DNA of 64,000 nt, taken from the NCBI RefSeq assembly GCF_009498455.1, contig NZ_CP045644.1, positions 6,885,001 to 6,949,000 on the forward strand, written 5' to 3'. Positions 55,602 through 64,000 of this stretch are shown here, one piece after another. This DNA is from Variovorax paradoxus. GTDB lineage: Bacteria; Pseudomonadota; Gammaproteobacteria; Burkholderiales; Burkholderiaceae_C. The notes beneath the pieces are model-generated. The model did no database searches and was not told the origin of the DNA. It saw nothing but the letters and a program-made list of their open reading frames with translations. Position 1 is the first letter of the stretch, and every line of letters begins with the position of its first letter. The position numbers and the translations under genes were made by a program.

Positions 55602-56516
55602 ATGAGCAATCCCCGCTGGCAAGGCATCTTCCCCGCCATCACCACCAAGTTCCACGCCGACGAAAGCATCGACGCCGAGGGCACCGCCCGCCACATCGAC
55701 TTCCAGATCCGCAACGGCATCCACGGCCTCGTCACCTGCGGTTCGCTCGGCGAAGCCAGCACGCTGACGCTCGAAGAAAAACTGCAGGTCGCGAAGATCG
55801 CCCTGGAAGCCGCCGATGGCCGCATCCCCGTGCTGGCCAACGTGTCGGAAACCAGCACCCGCGAAGCCCTGCGCTACGTGGACGGCGCCAACAAGCTGGG
55901 CGTGGCCGGCTACATGGTCATGCCCTCGGTGATCTACGTGGCCGACGCGCGCGAAGCCATGCTCAACGTGCGCACCATCGCCAACGCGGCCCAGAAACCC
56001 ATCATGGTCTACAACAACCCGGTGGCCTACCGCGTGGACCTGAAGCCCGAGCACATGGTCGAGCTGGCCGACTGCGAGTGGATCGCGGCCATCAAGGAGA
56101 GCACCGACAACATCCGCCGCATCACCGACCTGCGCAACACGGTGGGCGACCGCTACCAGCTGTTCCTGGGCGTGGACGACCTGGCCTACGAAGGCCTCGC
56201 CCTGGGCTGCGACGGCCTGCTGGCCGGTGTCGGCTGCGCCTTCCCGCGCGAGACGGTGGCGCTGTACGACCTGATGAAGGCCGGCAAGTTTGCCGAGGCG
56301 CTCAAGCTCTACCAGTGGATGACGCCGATGCTGCATCTGGACGTGTCGACCAAGCTGGTGCAGAACCTCAAGCTCATCGACCTGCTGGTCGGCGTGGGCA
56401 CCGAGCACATGCGCCGCCCGCGCCTGCCGCTCATCGGCGAAGAGCGCGCCTTCATCGAGAAGGTCGTCGCCAAGGCGCTGGCCACGCGTCCCACGCAGTA
56501 CCAGTCGGTCGCCTGA
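55602..56516 (+). CDS. DHDPS-family lyase/aldolase
   Basis: 304 residues of the class-I aldolase (DHDPS/NAL) family. Schiff-base Lys is K165 (AIKESTD) and the conserved Tyr is Y137 (MVYNNP); GSLGEASTLT is the substrate-carboxylate loop (47-56). The enzyme could act as a 4-hydroxy-2-oxo acid aldolase, a sugar-acid dehydratase or an amino-acid-related deaminase such as that of hydroxyproline breakdown; sequence alone does not separate these. It heads an operon with a TRAP transporter, so it probably processes the imported acid. It is not the lysine-pathway DapA. Confidence 0.82.
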   Translation: MSNPRWQGIFPAITTKFHADESIDAEGTARHIDFQIRNGIHGLVTCGSLGEASTLTLEEKLQVAKIALEAADGRIPVLANVSETSTREALRYVDGANKLGVAGYMVMPSVIYVADAREAMLNVRTIANAAQKPIMVYNNPVAYRVDLKPEHMVELADCEWIAAIKESTDNIRRITDLRNTVGDRYQLFLGVDDLAYEGLALGCDGLLAGVGCAFPRETVALYDLMKAGKFAEALKLYQWMTPMLHLDVSTKLVQNLKLIDLLVGVGTEHMRRPRLPLIGEERAFIEKVVAKALATRPTQYQSVA

Positions 56517-56551
56517 CTCTTTCGCACGACGCACCGAAGGCCCAGAACACC

Positions 56552-57169
56552 ATGCAAGAAAACGCCTTGAAAGAACGCGGCGGCCTGTCCCGCCGCGTGC
56601 TCGACGCGTCGGACTTTGTCCTGCGCTGCGAGCGCCACCTGCTCAGCAGCCTGATGGGGTTGCTCATCGTGCTGGTGCTGCTGAACGTGGTCACGCGCTA
56701 CGGCGGCTTTCCGATCTACTGGGTGGACGAGGCGTCGGTGTACTGCGTGGTCTGGCTCACCTTCATCGGTGCGTCGGCGATGACGCGGCTGCGCCTGGAC
56801 TTTGCGGTGACGCTGCTCACCGACAAGCTCGGCGCCCGGGCCGTGCGCATCGCCAAGGCCGGCGCCTCGGGCTGCGTGCTGCTGCTCGGGCTGGCCCTGC
56901 TCGCGATGTGCTGGCTGTGGATGGACCCGGCCGGCATCGTGCGCCACGGCTTCGACGCGAAGGAGTTCGCGGCCGAGAGCTTCAACTTTCTCTACACCGA
57001 GCGCACGCAGACGCTCGACTGGCCGACGTGGCTGGTGCAGCTCATCCTGCCGATCTTCTCGCTCACCCTCAGCGTGCATGCGCTGGCCAACCTCCTCGAA
57101 GACCTCGGCCTGCAGCCCAAGCGCACGCATGACGAGTTCCATGTCGCCAACGCGGACGCCGTGAACTGA
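56552..57169 (+). CDS. TRAP transporter small subunit (DctQ)
   Basis: 205 residues with four membrane helices (SSLMGLLIVLVLLNVVTRYGG; YCVVWLTFIGASAMTRL; ASGCVLLLGLALLAMCWL; LVQLILPIFSLTLSVHAL). The second-helix motif VVWLTFIGAS is the DctQ signature. It lies 35 bases after the lyase and 1 base before DctM. It partners with DctM and DctP. Confidence 0.88.
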   Translation: MQENALKERGGLSRRVLDASDFVLRCERHLLSSLMGLLIVLVLLNVVTRYGGFPIYWVDEASVYCVVWLTFIGASAMTRLRLDFAVTLLTDKLGARAVRIAKAGASGCVLLLGLALLAMCWLWMDPAGIVRHGFDAKEFAAESFNFLYTERTQTLDWPTWLVQLILPIFSLTLSVHALANLLEDLGLQPKRTHDEFHVANADAVN

Positions 57170-57170
57170 A

Positions 57171-58436
57171 ATGCTGACCTCTGCCTTTTTCCTGCTGATC
57201 ATGCTGGTCGGCGTGCCGATCGGTGCCTGCCTGTGCCTGTCGGGCATCGTCTACATCCTCAACTCGGGCGACACGGTGCTGTTCCAGTCGTTCCCGGTGC
57301 AGATGTTCGGCGGCGTCGACAGCTACAGCCTCATTGCGATTCCGCTGTTCATCCTCATCGGCGAGATCATGAACGGTGGCGGCATCACAAAGCGGCTGGT
57401 CGACCTCGCGCTGGCCTTCATCGGCTCGGTGAAGGGGGGCCTGGCCTACGTGAACATCCTGGCGAACATGCTGGTGTCGTCGATCATCGGATCGGCCACC
57501 GCGCAGGTGGCGATCATGAGCCAGATCATGGTGCCCGAGATGGAGAAGCAGGGCTACGACAAGACCTTCGCGGCCGGCATCACGGTGTACGGCGGCATGC
57601 TCGGCCCGATCATTCCGCCCTCGGTGATGTTCGTGGTGTACAGCGTGCTCGCGCAGGTGGCGGTGGGCGACATGCTCATCGCCGGGATCATTCCCGGCGT
57701 GATCCTCACGGTGCTGTTCTTCATCGTCATCGCCTGCATGGGCCTGATCTACAACTACCCGCGCACCGAGAAGCGCACCGTCAGGCAGCGGCTGCACACG
57801 ATCCTCACGGCCTGCCCGACGCTGCTCATTCCGATCGTGATCGTCGGCTCCATTCTTGGCGGCCTGGCCAACCCCACCGAATCGGCGGCGGTGGGCGCGG
57901 TGGCCGCGGTGCTGGTGGGTCGCTACGTGACCAAGGAATTCCGCTTCGCGATGATTCCGCAGATCCTGCTGAAGTCGGCGATCTACTCGGCGGTGGTGCT
58001 GTTCCTGGTGGCGGCGGCCGCGGTGTTCTCGTGGCTGCTGATCTACGGCAAGGTGCCGCAGGCCACCGCCGCGTGGATCCAGACCGTGGCCAAGGACCCG
58101 ATTGCCTTCCTGCTGCTGGTGAACGTGATCCTGCTGGTGATCGGCACCGTGATCGACGGCATCCCCGGGCTGATCATGACCGTGCCGATCCTGCTGCCCA
58201 TTGCGACCGAAATCTACGGCATCGACCCGCGCCACTTCGGCGTGGTGGTGGTCATCAACCTCGTGCTCGGGTTGATGACGCCGCCGGTGGGGCTGAGCTT
58301 CTTCGTGGCGTCGGCGGTGACGGGTGCCAAGCCCGGAAAGATGTTCATCGTCACGCTGCCCTTCTTCCTGATCTGCTGTGCGGCGCTGGTGCTGCTGTCG
58401 CTGTTCCCGAGTCTGTCTCTCGCGCTCCTCAAGTAA
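57171..58436 (+). CDS. TRAP transporter large subunit (DctM)
   Basis: 421 residues, about 12 helices. Family motifs: SYSLIAIPLFILIGEIMNGGGI, SSIIGSATAQVAIMSQIMVPEM, GMLGPIIPPSVMFVVYSVLAQVAVGD and NLVLGLMTPPVGLSFFVASAVTG. It is the ion-coupled transport channel. It begins one base after the DctQ stop, so translation is tightly coupled. Confidence 0.95.
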   Translation: MLTSAFFLLIMLVGVPIGACLCLSGIVYILNSGDTVLFQSFPVQMFGGVDSYSLIAIPLFILIGEIMNGGGITKRLVDLALAFIGSVKGGLAYVNILANMLVSSIIGSATAQVAIMSQIMVPEMEKQGYDKTFAAGITVYGGMLGPIIPPSVMFVVYSVLAQVAVGDMLIAGIIPGVILTVLFFIVIACMGLIYNYPRTEKRTVRQRLHTILTACPTLLIPIVIVGSILGGLANPTESAAVGAVAAVLVGRYVTKEFRFAMIPQILLKSAIYSAVVLFLVAAAAVFSWLLIYGKVPQATAAWIQTVAKDPIAFLLLVNVILLVIGTVIDGIPGLIMTVPILLPIATEIYGIDPRHFGVVVVINLVLGLMTPPVGLSFFVASAVTGAKPGKMFIVTLPFFLICCAALVLLSLFPSLSLALLK

Positions 58437-58489
58437 GCGCCGATCCGCTTTCCCGTTCCTTCACTTCACCTCACCCACCGGAGCTTCGC

Positions 58490-59488
58490 ATGCCTCTCTC
58501 CCGCCGCCAGTTCGTCCAGGCCGCCGCCGGCACCGCTGCCGCATCGACCGCCCTCTTCGGCACCGTGTCGCGTGCCGCCGCCGCCAAGGAATTCCGCCTG
58601 GGCCTCATCACGCCCGCGGGGCACTCGTGGAACCGCGCCGCGGTGAGCTTCGGCGAGGCGCTGAAGAAGGCCACCGACGGCCGCCTGAGCGCCACGGTGT
58701 TCCACTCGGGCCAGCTCGGCAACGAGTCGGCCATGATGCAGCAGCTGCAGTCGGGCGCGCTCGACATGGGCTGGATCCAGGCGGCCGAACTCGGCTCGCG
58801 CGTGGCGAGCGTGGCGGCCATCAACGCGCCCTACCTCGTGCGCTCGACCACCAACGTCGCTTCGCTCGTGCGCACGCCCGCGGCGCTCAAGCTGCTCGAC
58901 GTGCTGCCGCGCGAGACCGGCACCATCGGCCTGGGCTGGGGCATCACCGGCATGCGCGTGGTGTTCGCGACCAAGGACATCGCCTCGCCCACCGACCTGA
59001 AGGGCATGAAGCTGCGCATCAACCCCACGCCGGTGTACCGCGACTTTTATCAACTGCTGGGCGCCGCGCCCACGCCCATTCCCACGCCGGGCGTGTTCGA
59101 CGCCATGTCCAACGGCCAGGTCGACGGGCTCGAAGCCGACATCGAGTTCTCGTGGAACCAGCGCTTCGACCGCGTCGCGAAAACCCTGCTGCCGATGAAC
59201 GCGCTGTTCATGCCCTTCGCGCCGCTGGTGTCGGGCCGCATCTGGCAGACGCTCGACGCGAAGGACAAGGCGCTCATCACCGACCTCGTGAAGCAGCAGC
59301 TCGACGCGCAGATCAAGGACATCGTGACCACCGAGCTCGGCCTCATCGACAAGTTCAAGGCCAGCGGCATCGCGTTCAAGAGCGCCAGCAACTACAACCC
59401 CGCGCCGGTCATCGCCGAGTTCGACAAGATCTGGCTGCCCAAGGCGCCACAGATCGCCGAGCTGCGCAAGATCGGCGCGGCGCTCTGA
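58490..59488 (+). CDS. TRAP transporter substrate-binding protein (DctP), Tat-exported
   Basis: 332 residues; ATG at 58490. The N-terminus SRRQFVQAAAGTAAASTALFG is a twin-arginine signal (R5-R6). The DctP fold is seen in TPAGHSWNRAAVSFGEALKKATDG, the loop SGQLGNESAMMQQLQSGALDM and LRINPTPVYRDFYQLLGAAPTPIP. Tat export of the binding protein is typical for some TRAP types. Ligand likely a sugar acid or hydroxy acid, in step with the lyase at the head of the operon. Confidence 0.92.
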   Translation: MPLSRRQFVQAAAGTAAASTALFGTVSRAAAAKEFRLGLITPAGHSWNRAAVSFGEALKKATDGRLSATVFHSGQLGNESAMMQQLQSGALDMGWIQAAELGSRVASVAAINAPYLVRSTTNVASLVRTPAALKLLDVLPRETGTIGLGWGITGMRVVFATKDIASPTDLKGMKLRINPTPVYRDFYQLLGAAPTPIPTPGVFDAMSNGQVDGLEADIEFSWNQRFDRVAKTLLPMNALFMPFAPLVSGRIWQTLDAKDKALITDLVKQQLDAQIKDIVTTELGLIDKFKASGIAFKSASNYNPAPVIAEFDKIWLPKAPQIAELRKIGAAL

Positions 59489-59610
59489 CGACGGCTCAAG
59501 GCCCCGATTCCCAAGAGCGGTGCACACCGCACACGCCTTGGGCGGGCCACGCACCTCAGTGATTCACCGGAAGGGTTCGCACCAATCGCGTGCGGGCACC
59601 GTTTTTGCTT

Positions 59611-59626
59611 GAATGCCGAAGCATTC
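59611..59626 (+). other. Perfect hairpin ahead of the NMT1-type operon
   Basis: GAATGC-CGAA-GCATTC is a perfect 6-bp stem with a stable CGAA tetraloop, 16 bases before the binding-protein start. A TTTTTG run lies just before it. It could be a leader regulatory hairpin; its position is too close to the start for a simple terminator. Confidence 0.4.
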
Positions 59627-59642
59627 ACATTTCGGAACCTTC

Positions 59643-60677
59643 ATGAACAAGCGTCACCTGCTCCAGTCCTTCCTCGCCGCCTCGGCCCTCAGCTTTGGCC
59701 TGTCTTCGGCCTTTGCCCAGAGCCCGACGCCGATCAAGTTCCAGCTCGACTGGCGTTTCGAAGGTCCGGCCGCGCTGTTCCTGCATCCGGCGGCCAAGGG
59801 CTACTTCAAGGCCGCCGGCCTGGACGTGACCATCGACGCCGGCAACGGCTCGGGCGGCACCGTGACGCGCGTGGCCTCGGGCGCCTATGACATGGGCTTT
59901 GCCGACCTCGCGGCGCTGATGGAGTTCCACGCCAACAACCCCGACAGCCCGAACAAGCCGGTCGCCGTGATGATGGTCTACAACAACACGCCGGCCTCGG
60001 TCATGGCGCTCAAGAAGAGCGGCATCACCAAGCCGGCCGACCTCGCCGGCAAGAAGCTCGGCGCGCCGGTGTTCGACGCGGGCCGCCGCGCGTTCCCGAT
60101 CTTTGCGAAGGCCAACAACGTCGGCGCCGTGAACTGGACCGCCATGGACCCGACGCTGCGCGAAACGATGCTGGTGCGCGGCGACATCGACGCCATCACG
60201 GGCTTCACCTTCACCTCGCTGCTCAACCTGGAAGCGCGCGGCGCCAAGGCGTCCGACGTGGTCGTCCTGACCTACCCCGACTACGGCGTGAAGCTGTACG
60301 GCAACGTCATCATCGCCTCGCCCAAGCTGCTCAAGGACAACCCCGCGGCGGTGAAGAAGTTCCTCTCGGCCTTTGCCAAGGGCGCCAAGGAAGTCATCGC
60401 CAACCCGGCAGTGGCCATCGAGTCGGTGAAGGCGCGCGACGGCATCATCGACAGCAAGCTCGAGACGCGCCGCCTGCAGCTGGCCATCGACACCGTCATC
60501 AACAGCGCCGACGCGCGCAGCGAAGGCTTCGGTGCCGTCAATGCGGGCCGCATGTCGCTCATGGCTTCGCAGGTGTCGGACGCCTTCAACACCAAGACGC
60601 GCGTGAGCCCCGACGCCGTGTGGACCGCAACCATGCTCCCGCCCGCGGCTGAGCTCAGCGGAATCCTGCGCAAGTGA
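59643..60677 (+). CDS. NMT1/THI5-type ABC transporter substrate-binding protein
   Basis: 344 residues; ATG at 59643 (a longer start at 59613 lies inside the leader hairpin). A signal peptide (LLQSFLAASALSFGLSSAFA) precedes the binding fold: KFQLDWRFEGPAALFLHPAAKGYFKAAGLDVTIDAG, and GNGSGGTVTRVASGAYDMGFADLA. These match the NMT1/ThiY family, whose ligands include thiamine-precursor pyrimidines and sulfonates or nitrate. It overlaps the ATPase gene. The downstream deaminase makes a nucleobase or pyrimidine ligand attractive. Confidence 0.88.
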   Translation: MNKRHLLQSFLAASALSFGLSSAFAQSPTPIKFQLDWRFEGPAALFLHPAAKGYFKAAGLDVTIDAGNGSGGTVTRVASGAYDMGFADLAALMEFHANNPDSPNKPVAVMMVYNNTPASVMALKKSGITKPADLAGKKLGAPVFDAGRRAFPIFAKANNVGAVNWTAMDPTLRETMLVRGDIDAITGFTFTSLLNLEARGAKASDVVVLTYPDYGVKLYGNVIIASPKLLKDNPAAVKKFLSAFAKGAKEVIANPAVAIESVKARDGIIDSKLETRRLQLAIDTVINSADARSEGFGAVNAGRMSLMASQVSDAFNTKTRVSPDAVWTATMLPPAAELSGILRK

Positions 60678-61531
60678 TGGCGGCCGGCGCAACGGCACCC
60701 GACGCAGCCGCCCCCTTCGTCGATTTCCAGGACGTCTGGCTCGCCTACAACGAAGAGCTGCTGCGCGCCAACCACTTCGCGGTCGAGGCCATCGACCTGA
60801 AGGTGACACGCGGCGAGTTCATCGCCATCGTCGGCCCCTCGGGCTGCGGCAAGTCGACCTTCATGAAGCTCACCACGGGGCTGAAGATGCCTTCGATGGG
60901 CAAGATCCGCATCGACGGCCAGCCCGTGACCGGGCCGCTGAAGATTTCCGGCATGGCCTTCCAGGCGCCCTCGCTGCTGCCGTGGCGCACCACGGTCGAC
61001 AACGTGCTGCTGCCGCTGGAAATCGTCGAGCCCTACCGCTCGAACTTCAAGGCCAAGCGCAAGGAGTACGTCGAACGCGCCCGCCGCCTGCTGCAGAAGG
61101 TGGGCCTGGGCGGCTACGAGGACAAGTTTCCGTGGCAGCTCTCGGGCGGCATGCAGCAGCGCGCGAGCATCTGCCGCGCGCTCATCCACGAGCCCAAGAT
61201 GCTGCTGCTCGACGAGCCCTTCGGCGCGCTCGACGCATTCACGCGCGAAGAGCTGTGGTGCATCCTGCGCGACCTCTGGACCGAGCAGCAGTTCAACGTG
61301 ATCCTGGTCACGCACGACCTGCGCGAGTCGGTGTTCCTGGCCGACACGGTGTACGTGATGAGCAAGAGCCCGGGACGCTTCGTGGTGAAGCGCGAGATCG
61401 ACCTGCCGCGTCCACGCGAGCTGGAGCTGACCTACACCAAGGAGTTCACCGACATCGTGCTTGAGTTGCGCAGCCACATCGGCGCGATCCGCGGCAACGC
61501 CGCCACCTCCGCTGCGGCGGCCACGCACTGA
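60677..61531 (+). CDS. ABC transporter ATPase (SsuB/TauB family)
   Basis: 284 residues; the ATG at 60677 overlaps the preceding stop codon (TGATG), a GTG at 60674 is also in frame. Walker A GPSGCGKS, signature LSGGMQQRASICRAL, Walker B MLLLDEPFGALD, and the H-loop VTHDLRESVF. The SsuB/TauB/ThiZ branch, with SPGRFVVKREIDLPRPREL near the end. It powers the NMT1-type importer. Confidence 0.93.
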   Translation: MAAGATAPDAAAPFVDFQDVWLAYNEELLRANHFAVEAIDLKVTRGEFIAIVGPSGCGKSTFMKLTTGLKMPSMGKIRIDGQPVTGPLKISGMAFQAPSLLPWRTTVDNVLLPLEIVEPYRSNFKAKRKEYVERARRLLQKVGLGGYEDKFPWQLSGGMQQRASICRALIHEPKMLLLDEPFGALDAFTREELWCILRDLWTEQQFNVILVTHDLRESVFLADTVYVMSKSPGRFVVKREIDLPRPRELELTYTKEFTDIVLELRSHIGAIRGNAATSAAAATH

Positions 61532-61541
61532 GGACGCGGCA

Positions 61542-62312
61542 ATGAACAACAGCAAACAACTCGAACGCTGGTCGCCCTGGCTGCTGCTCGTGGCGGTGCT
61601 CCTGCTGTGGCAGGTGATCTGCGCGGGCTTCGGCGTGTCGGACTTCATCTTTCCAAGCCCGCTGCGCATCTGGGAGCAGTTCTGGGAGTTCAAGGCCATC
61701 ATCGCGGGCCACGCGTGGCGCACCTACTGGGTCACGATGGCGGGCTTCGGCCTGGCGATCGTGGTGGGCGTGCTCATGGGCTTCGTCATCGGCAGTTCGC
61801 GCCTGGCCTATGCAGCGATCTACCCGCTCATGACGGCCTTCAACGCACTGCCCAAGGCGGCCTTCGTGCCGATCCTGGTCGTGTGGTTCGGCATCGGCAT
61901 CGGGCCGGCGATTCTCACGGCGTTCTTGATCAGCTTCTTCCCGATCATGGTGAACATCGCGACCGGCCTGGCCACGCTCGAACCCGAGCTGGAAGACGTG
62001 CTGCGCGTGCTGGGCGCCAAGCGCTGGGACGTGCTCATCAAGATCGGCCTGCCGCGCTCCATGCCCTACTTCTTCGGCTCGCTGAAGGTGGCGATCACGC
62101 TGGCCTTCGTCGGCACCACGGTGTCGGAGATGACGGCCGCCAACGAGGGCATCGGCTACCTGCTGATCTCGGCCGGCTCGGCCATGCAAATGGGCCTGGC
62201 CTTCGCGGGCCTGATGGTGGTGGGCGCGATGGCGATGGTCATGTACGAACTCTTCAGCCTGATCGAAAAGCACACGACCGGCTGGGCGCATCGCGGGTCG
62301 CAGAACCAATAA
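61542..62312 (+). CDS. ABC transporter permease (SsuC/TauC family)
   Basis: 256 residues, six helices. The EAA-loop region is seen as ELEDVLRVLGAKRWDVLIKIGLPRSMPYFF; SDFIFPSPLRIWEQF, TFNAL-like AFNALPKAAFVPILVVWFGIGIGP and GMAM-type C-terminus agree with the family. It lies 10 bases after the ATPase and 11 bases before the deaminase, completing the transporter. Confidence 0.92.
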   Translation: MNNSKQLERWSPWLLLVAVLLLWQVICAGFGVSDFIFPSPLRIWEQFWEFKAIIAGHAWRTYWVTMAGFGLAIVVGVLMGFVIGSSRLAYAAIYPLMTAFNALPKAAFVPILVVWFGIGIGPAILTAFLISFFPIMVNIATGLATLEPELEDVLRVLGAKRWDVLIKIGLPRSMPYFFGSLKVAITLAFVGTTVSEMTAANEGIGYLLISAGSAMQMGLAFAGLMVVGAMAMVMYELFSLIEKHTTGWAHRGSQNQ

Positions 62313-62323
62313 ATAATGGGGGC

Positions 62324-62800
62324 ATGACTCCCGAACAGATCACCCGCGCGCTGCGTCGCGCCGACGCCGTGGCGCGACGCGCCATGGCCATGGGCCGCCA
62401 CCCCTTCGGCGCCGTGCTCGTCGCGCCCGACGGCGAGACCATCCTCGCCGAGCAGGGCAACATCGACACGGTGCATCACGCGGAGGCCACGCTCGCGCGC
62501 CACGCGGCGCAGAACTGGCCGGCCGCGTACCTGTGGCAGTGCACGCTGGTGACCACCTTCGAGCCCTGCGCCATGTGCGCGGGCACGAGCTACTGGGCCA
62601 ACATCGGGCGCATCGTGTACGGCGCGGAAGAATCCGCGCTGCTCGCACTCACCGGCGACCACCCCGAGAACCCGACGCTGAGCCTGCCCTGCCGCGAGGT
62701 CTTCGCGCGCGGGCAGAAGCCGGTCGAGGTGATCGGCCCGGTGCCCGAGGTGGCCGAGGAGATGATCGCGACGCACCGGGGGTTCTGGGAATCGCGCTAG
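62324..62800 (+). CDS. CDA-fold nucleoside/nucleobase deaminase
   Basis: 158 residues. Zinc site: H52 with catalytic E54 (HHAEAT) and the cysteine pair in EPCAMCAG (C82, C85). This is the cytidine-deaminase fold used by guanine deaminase, cytosine deaminase and tRNA adenosine deaminase. It is too short and lacks the basic patch expected for TadA, and it closes the NMT1-type transporter operon, so it probably deaminates an imported purine or pyrimidine base. Exact base unknown. The start at 62324 is 11 bases after the permease stop. Confidence 0.85.
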   Translation: MTPEQITRALRRADAVARRAMAMGRHPFGAVLVAPDGETILAEQGNIDTVHHAEATLARHAAQNWPAAYLWQCTLVTTFEPCAMCAGTSYWANIGRIVYGAEESALLALTGDHPENPTLSLPCREVFARGQKPVEVIGPVPEVAEEMIATHRGFWESR

Positions 62801-62854
62801 TGGGCCCGCACCGCCTGTTCGCGCGGCGCGGATCGCCGGTCAGGGCTCGGACGC

Positions 62855-64000
62855 ATGTCTGATCCCCACTCTTACCTTGACGTCCTCGCACGGGTTCTGG
62901 CGCTGCCGCTGTCCGAAGGGTTTGTGTCTTCCGACGAGCGCTTTCATGCGGCATCGGCGGGTGCGGACGCGCTGATCGTCGACGTCGAGCAGCGCCGCTA
63001 CCACCGCGTGTTTGATGCGCGGCCGCTGGGCTTCGAGGACACGGCGCACGACGGCGTCGCGCAGGCCTCGCTGCAGATTGAACACAGCGATGGCGTTCGC
63101 ACGATCGCGCTGGCCGCGCAGGACGACAGCTTCTGGACGCCCCTGCCCGAACCGCGCGTGACCGGCCTGCCGCGCATCGTGCAGCGGCACGACACGTCGT
63201 GGACGTCTCCGGCGCCGCCGCCTTCAGATGCCCCCCAGCGAACCAGCATCACCGACTGGCTGGGATCGCTGGTCGCGCTGGCGGTGCTGGCCTTCTTTGC
63301 CGCCTTCGGCTTCAACGCGCTGCGCTGGTCGTTGGAGGGCGGTTGGAACCTGCTGTGGCTGCTGGTGGGGCTGCCGGTGTTTCCGATCTTCGGCGTGCTG
63401 ACGCTGGTGGCCGTCTACACCCTCGTGCGAAGCGCCGTGCCGCAGCCAAGGCGCCGGGCGCTCGAAGCGATTCACATCAGTCGCGATGAAAGCTTTCGCC
63501 TCGGCGAACCGATGGCGTTCCGGGTCGATGCCGTGGTGCCGGCATCGGTGGACGGCCAACCCACGCAGGCACCACCGCAGATCATCGCGGACCTCATCGT
63601 CCAGACCCTGAACGATCCGGTGGATGGCGATTGGTCGTTGAAAGATCAGTTCTGGGGCGCGGGCCGCGCTGACGTCGTTCCATCCACGCTCACCGGCACG
63701 GGCGAACGCCGCGTGCACTATGTCGGCACCGTGACGGCCACGCGCAGGACACCGCGCGAGGCGCAGGAACGCTGGTACCTGGCGTTGTCCACCAGCCGGG
63801 AAATGGGTGTCGCGCCCTTTCACATCGCCAACGTCGCCACGCCTGCGTTGGTCGTCCCCTACCAGATGGTGCAGCCGCCGGACCGCCACGCACAAATCGA
63901 CGCCTTGCTGCTAAACACAGGATCGGACCTGATCCACAAGGCCTACAACGGCGAAGACGGCACAGCGCTGTGCGACGACTTCACGCCCGAGGAGTGCCGC
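62855..64000 (+). CDS. Hypothetical membrane protein, 3'-partial
   Basis: An open frame from the ATG at 62855 reaches the window edge (382 codons, no stop). The N-terminal 120 residues look soluble. Two adjacent membrane helices follow at about 133-150 (LGSLVALAVLAFFAAFGF) and 156-181 (GWNLLWLLVGLPVFPIFGVLTLVAVYTLV), then a C-terminal beta-rich domain (RVDAVVPASVDGQP; GTGERRVHYVGTVTAT; VATPALVVPYQMVQPP). No family is recognised. It starts 54 bases after the deaminase stop and may be a separate unit. Confidence 0.7.
   Translation, partial: MSDPHSYLDVLARVLALPLSEGFVSSDERFHAASAGADALIVDVEQRRYHRVFDARPLGFEDTAHDGVAQASLQIEHSDGVRTIALAAQDDSFWTPLPEPRVTGLPRIVQRHDTSWTSPAPPPSDAPQRTSITDWLGSLVALAVLAFFAAFGFNALRWSLEGGWNLLWLLVGLPVFPIFGVLTLVAVYTLVRSAVPQPRRRALEAIHISRDESFRLGEPMAFRVDAVVPASVDGQPTQAPPQIIADLIVQTLNDPVDGDWSLKDQFWGAGRADVVPSTLTGTGERRVHYVGTVTATRRTPREAQERWYLALSTSREMGVAPFHIANVATPALVVPYQMVQPPDRHAQIDALLLNTGSDLIHKAYNGEDGTALCDDFTPEECR

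Overview
The window is high-GC DNA (mostly about 65-68% GC by eye) with dense, short-spaced operons. The gene content (TRAP, dipeptide-type and taurine/NMT1-type uptake systems, many LysR/GntR/TetR regulators, fused indolepyruvate oxidoreductase, FAD halogenase-like protein, NADP malic enzyme) fits a soil or rhizosphere betaproteobacterium of the Comamonadaceae, most like Variovorax. That placement is inference from gene style, not from a marker gene. No rRNA, tRNA, transposase, integrase or CRISPR array was seen.

Layout. 1-2.5 kb: the end of a purine/allantoin cluster (a protein that appears to join an OHCU-decarboxylase tail to an allantoate amidohydrolase, then an unusual M20 protein). 2.7-4.4 kb: a PHP-like lipoprotein. 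4.5-10.4 kb (minus strand): a fecI-fecR-TonB receptor iron-uptake operon ending in DUF3649 and PepSY membrane proteins. 10.6-13.7 kb: NCS1 permease, hydantoin/allantoin racemase and a GntR regulator. 13.7-16.9 kb: TetR, an SDR-type epimerase/reductase and a secreted esterase. 17-18.5 kb: an NCS2 purine permease. 18.5-29.9 kb: an aldo/keto reductase diverging from a tartrate/isopropylmalate-type dehydrogenase, then a nine-kilobase ABC-transporter, amidase, aldehyde dehydrogenase and hydroxyacid dehydrogenase operon.

30-35 kb is the accessory stretch: a rifampin ADP-ribosyltransferase (Arr), several small unknown genes, a 0.7-kb apparently non-coding block, a DTW-domain protein, an F420-type oxidoreductase and a small gene with a strong leader hairpin. 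35.2-40.9 kb: LysR and a fused indolepyruvate ferredoxin oxidoreductase, then a PhoD-like phosphatase. 41-46.6 kb: dctA with its GntR regulator, an AI-2E family transporter, DUF2141 and a carotenoid-cleavage oxygenase. 46.9-51.4 kb: LysR and gcl-hyi-glxR (glyoxylate to glycerate). 51.4-55.3 kb: a halogenase-like flavoprotein and maeB. 55.6-59.5 kb: a DHDPS-family lyase with a complete TRAP transporter. 59.6-62.8 kb: an NMT1-type ABC transporter and a CDA-fold deaminase. The window ends inside an unknown membrane protein.

How the parts fit together: NCS1, NCS2, racemase, allantoate amidohydrolase and possibly the deaminase would feed purine nitrogen and glyoxylate into metabolism, and gcl-hyi-glxR would carry glyoxylate on to glycerate. 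A TTGTATACAA-type palindrome sits upstream of both nucleobase permeases and, in a variant double form, upstream of dctA, which points to GntR/FCD control. The most interesting new signal is a family of four roughly 100-bp intergenic elements (near 20.8, 35.1, 46.65 and 46.8 kb). Their central loop is constant while the arms differ in compensating ways, so they look like a conserved folded DNA/RNA element.
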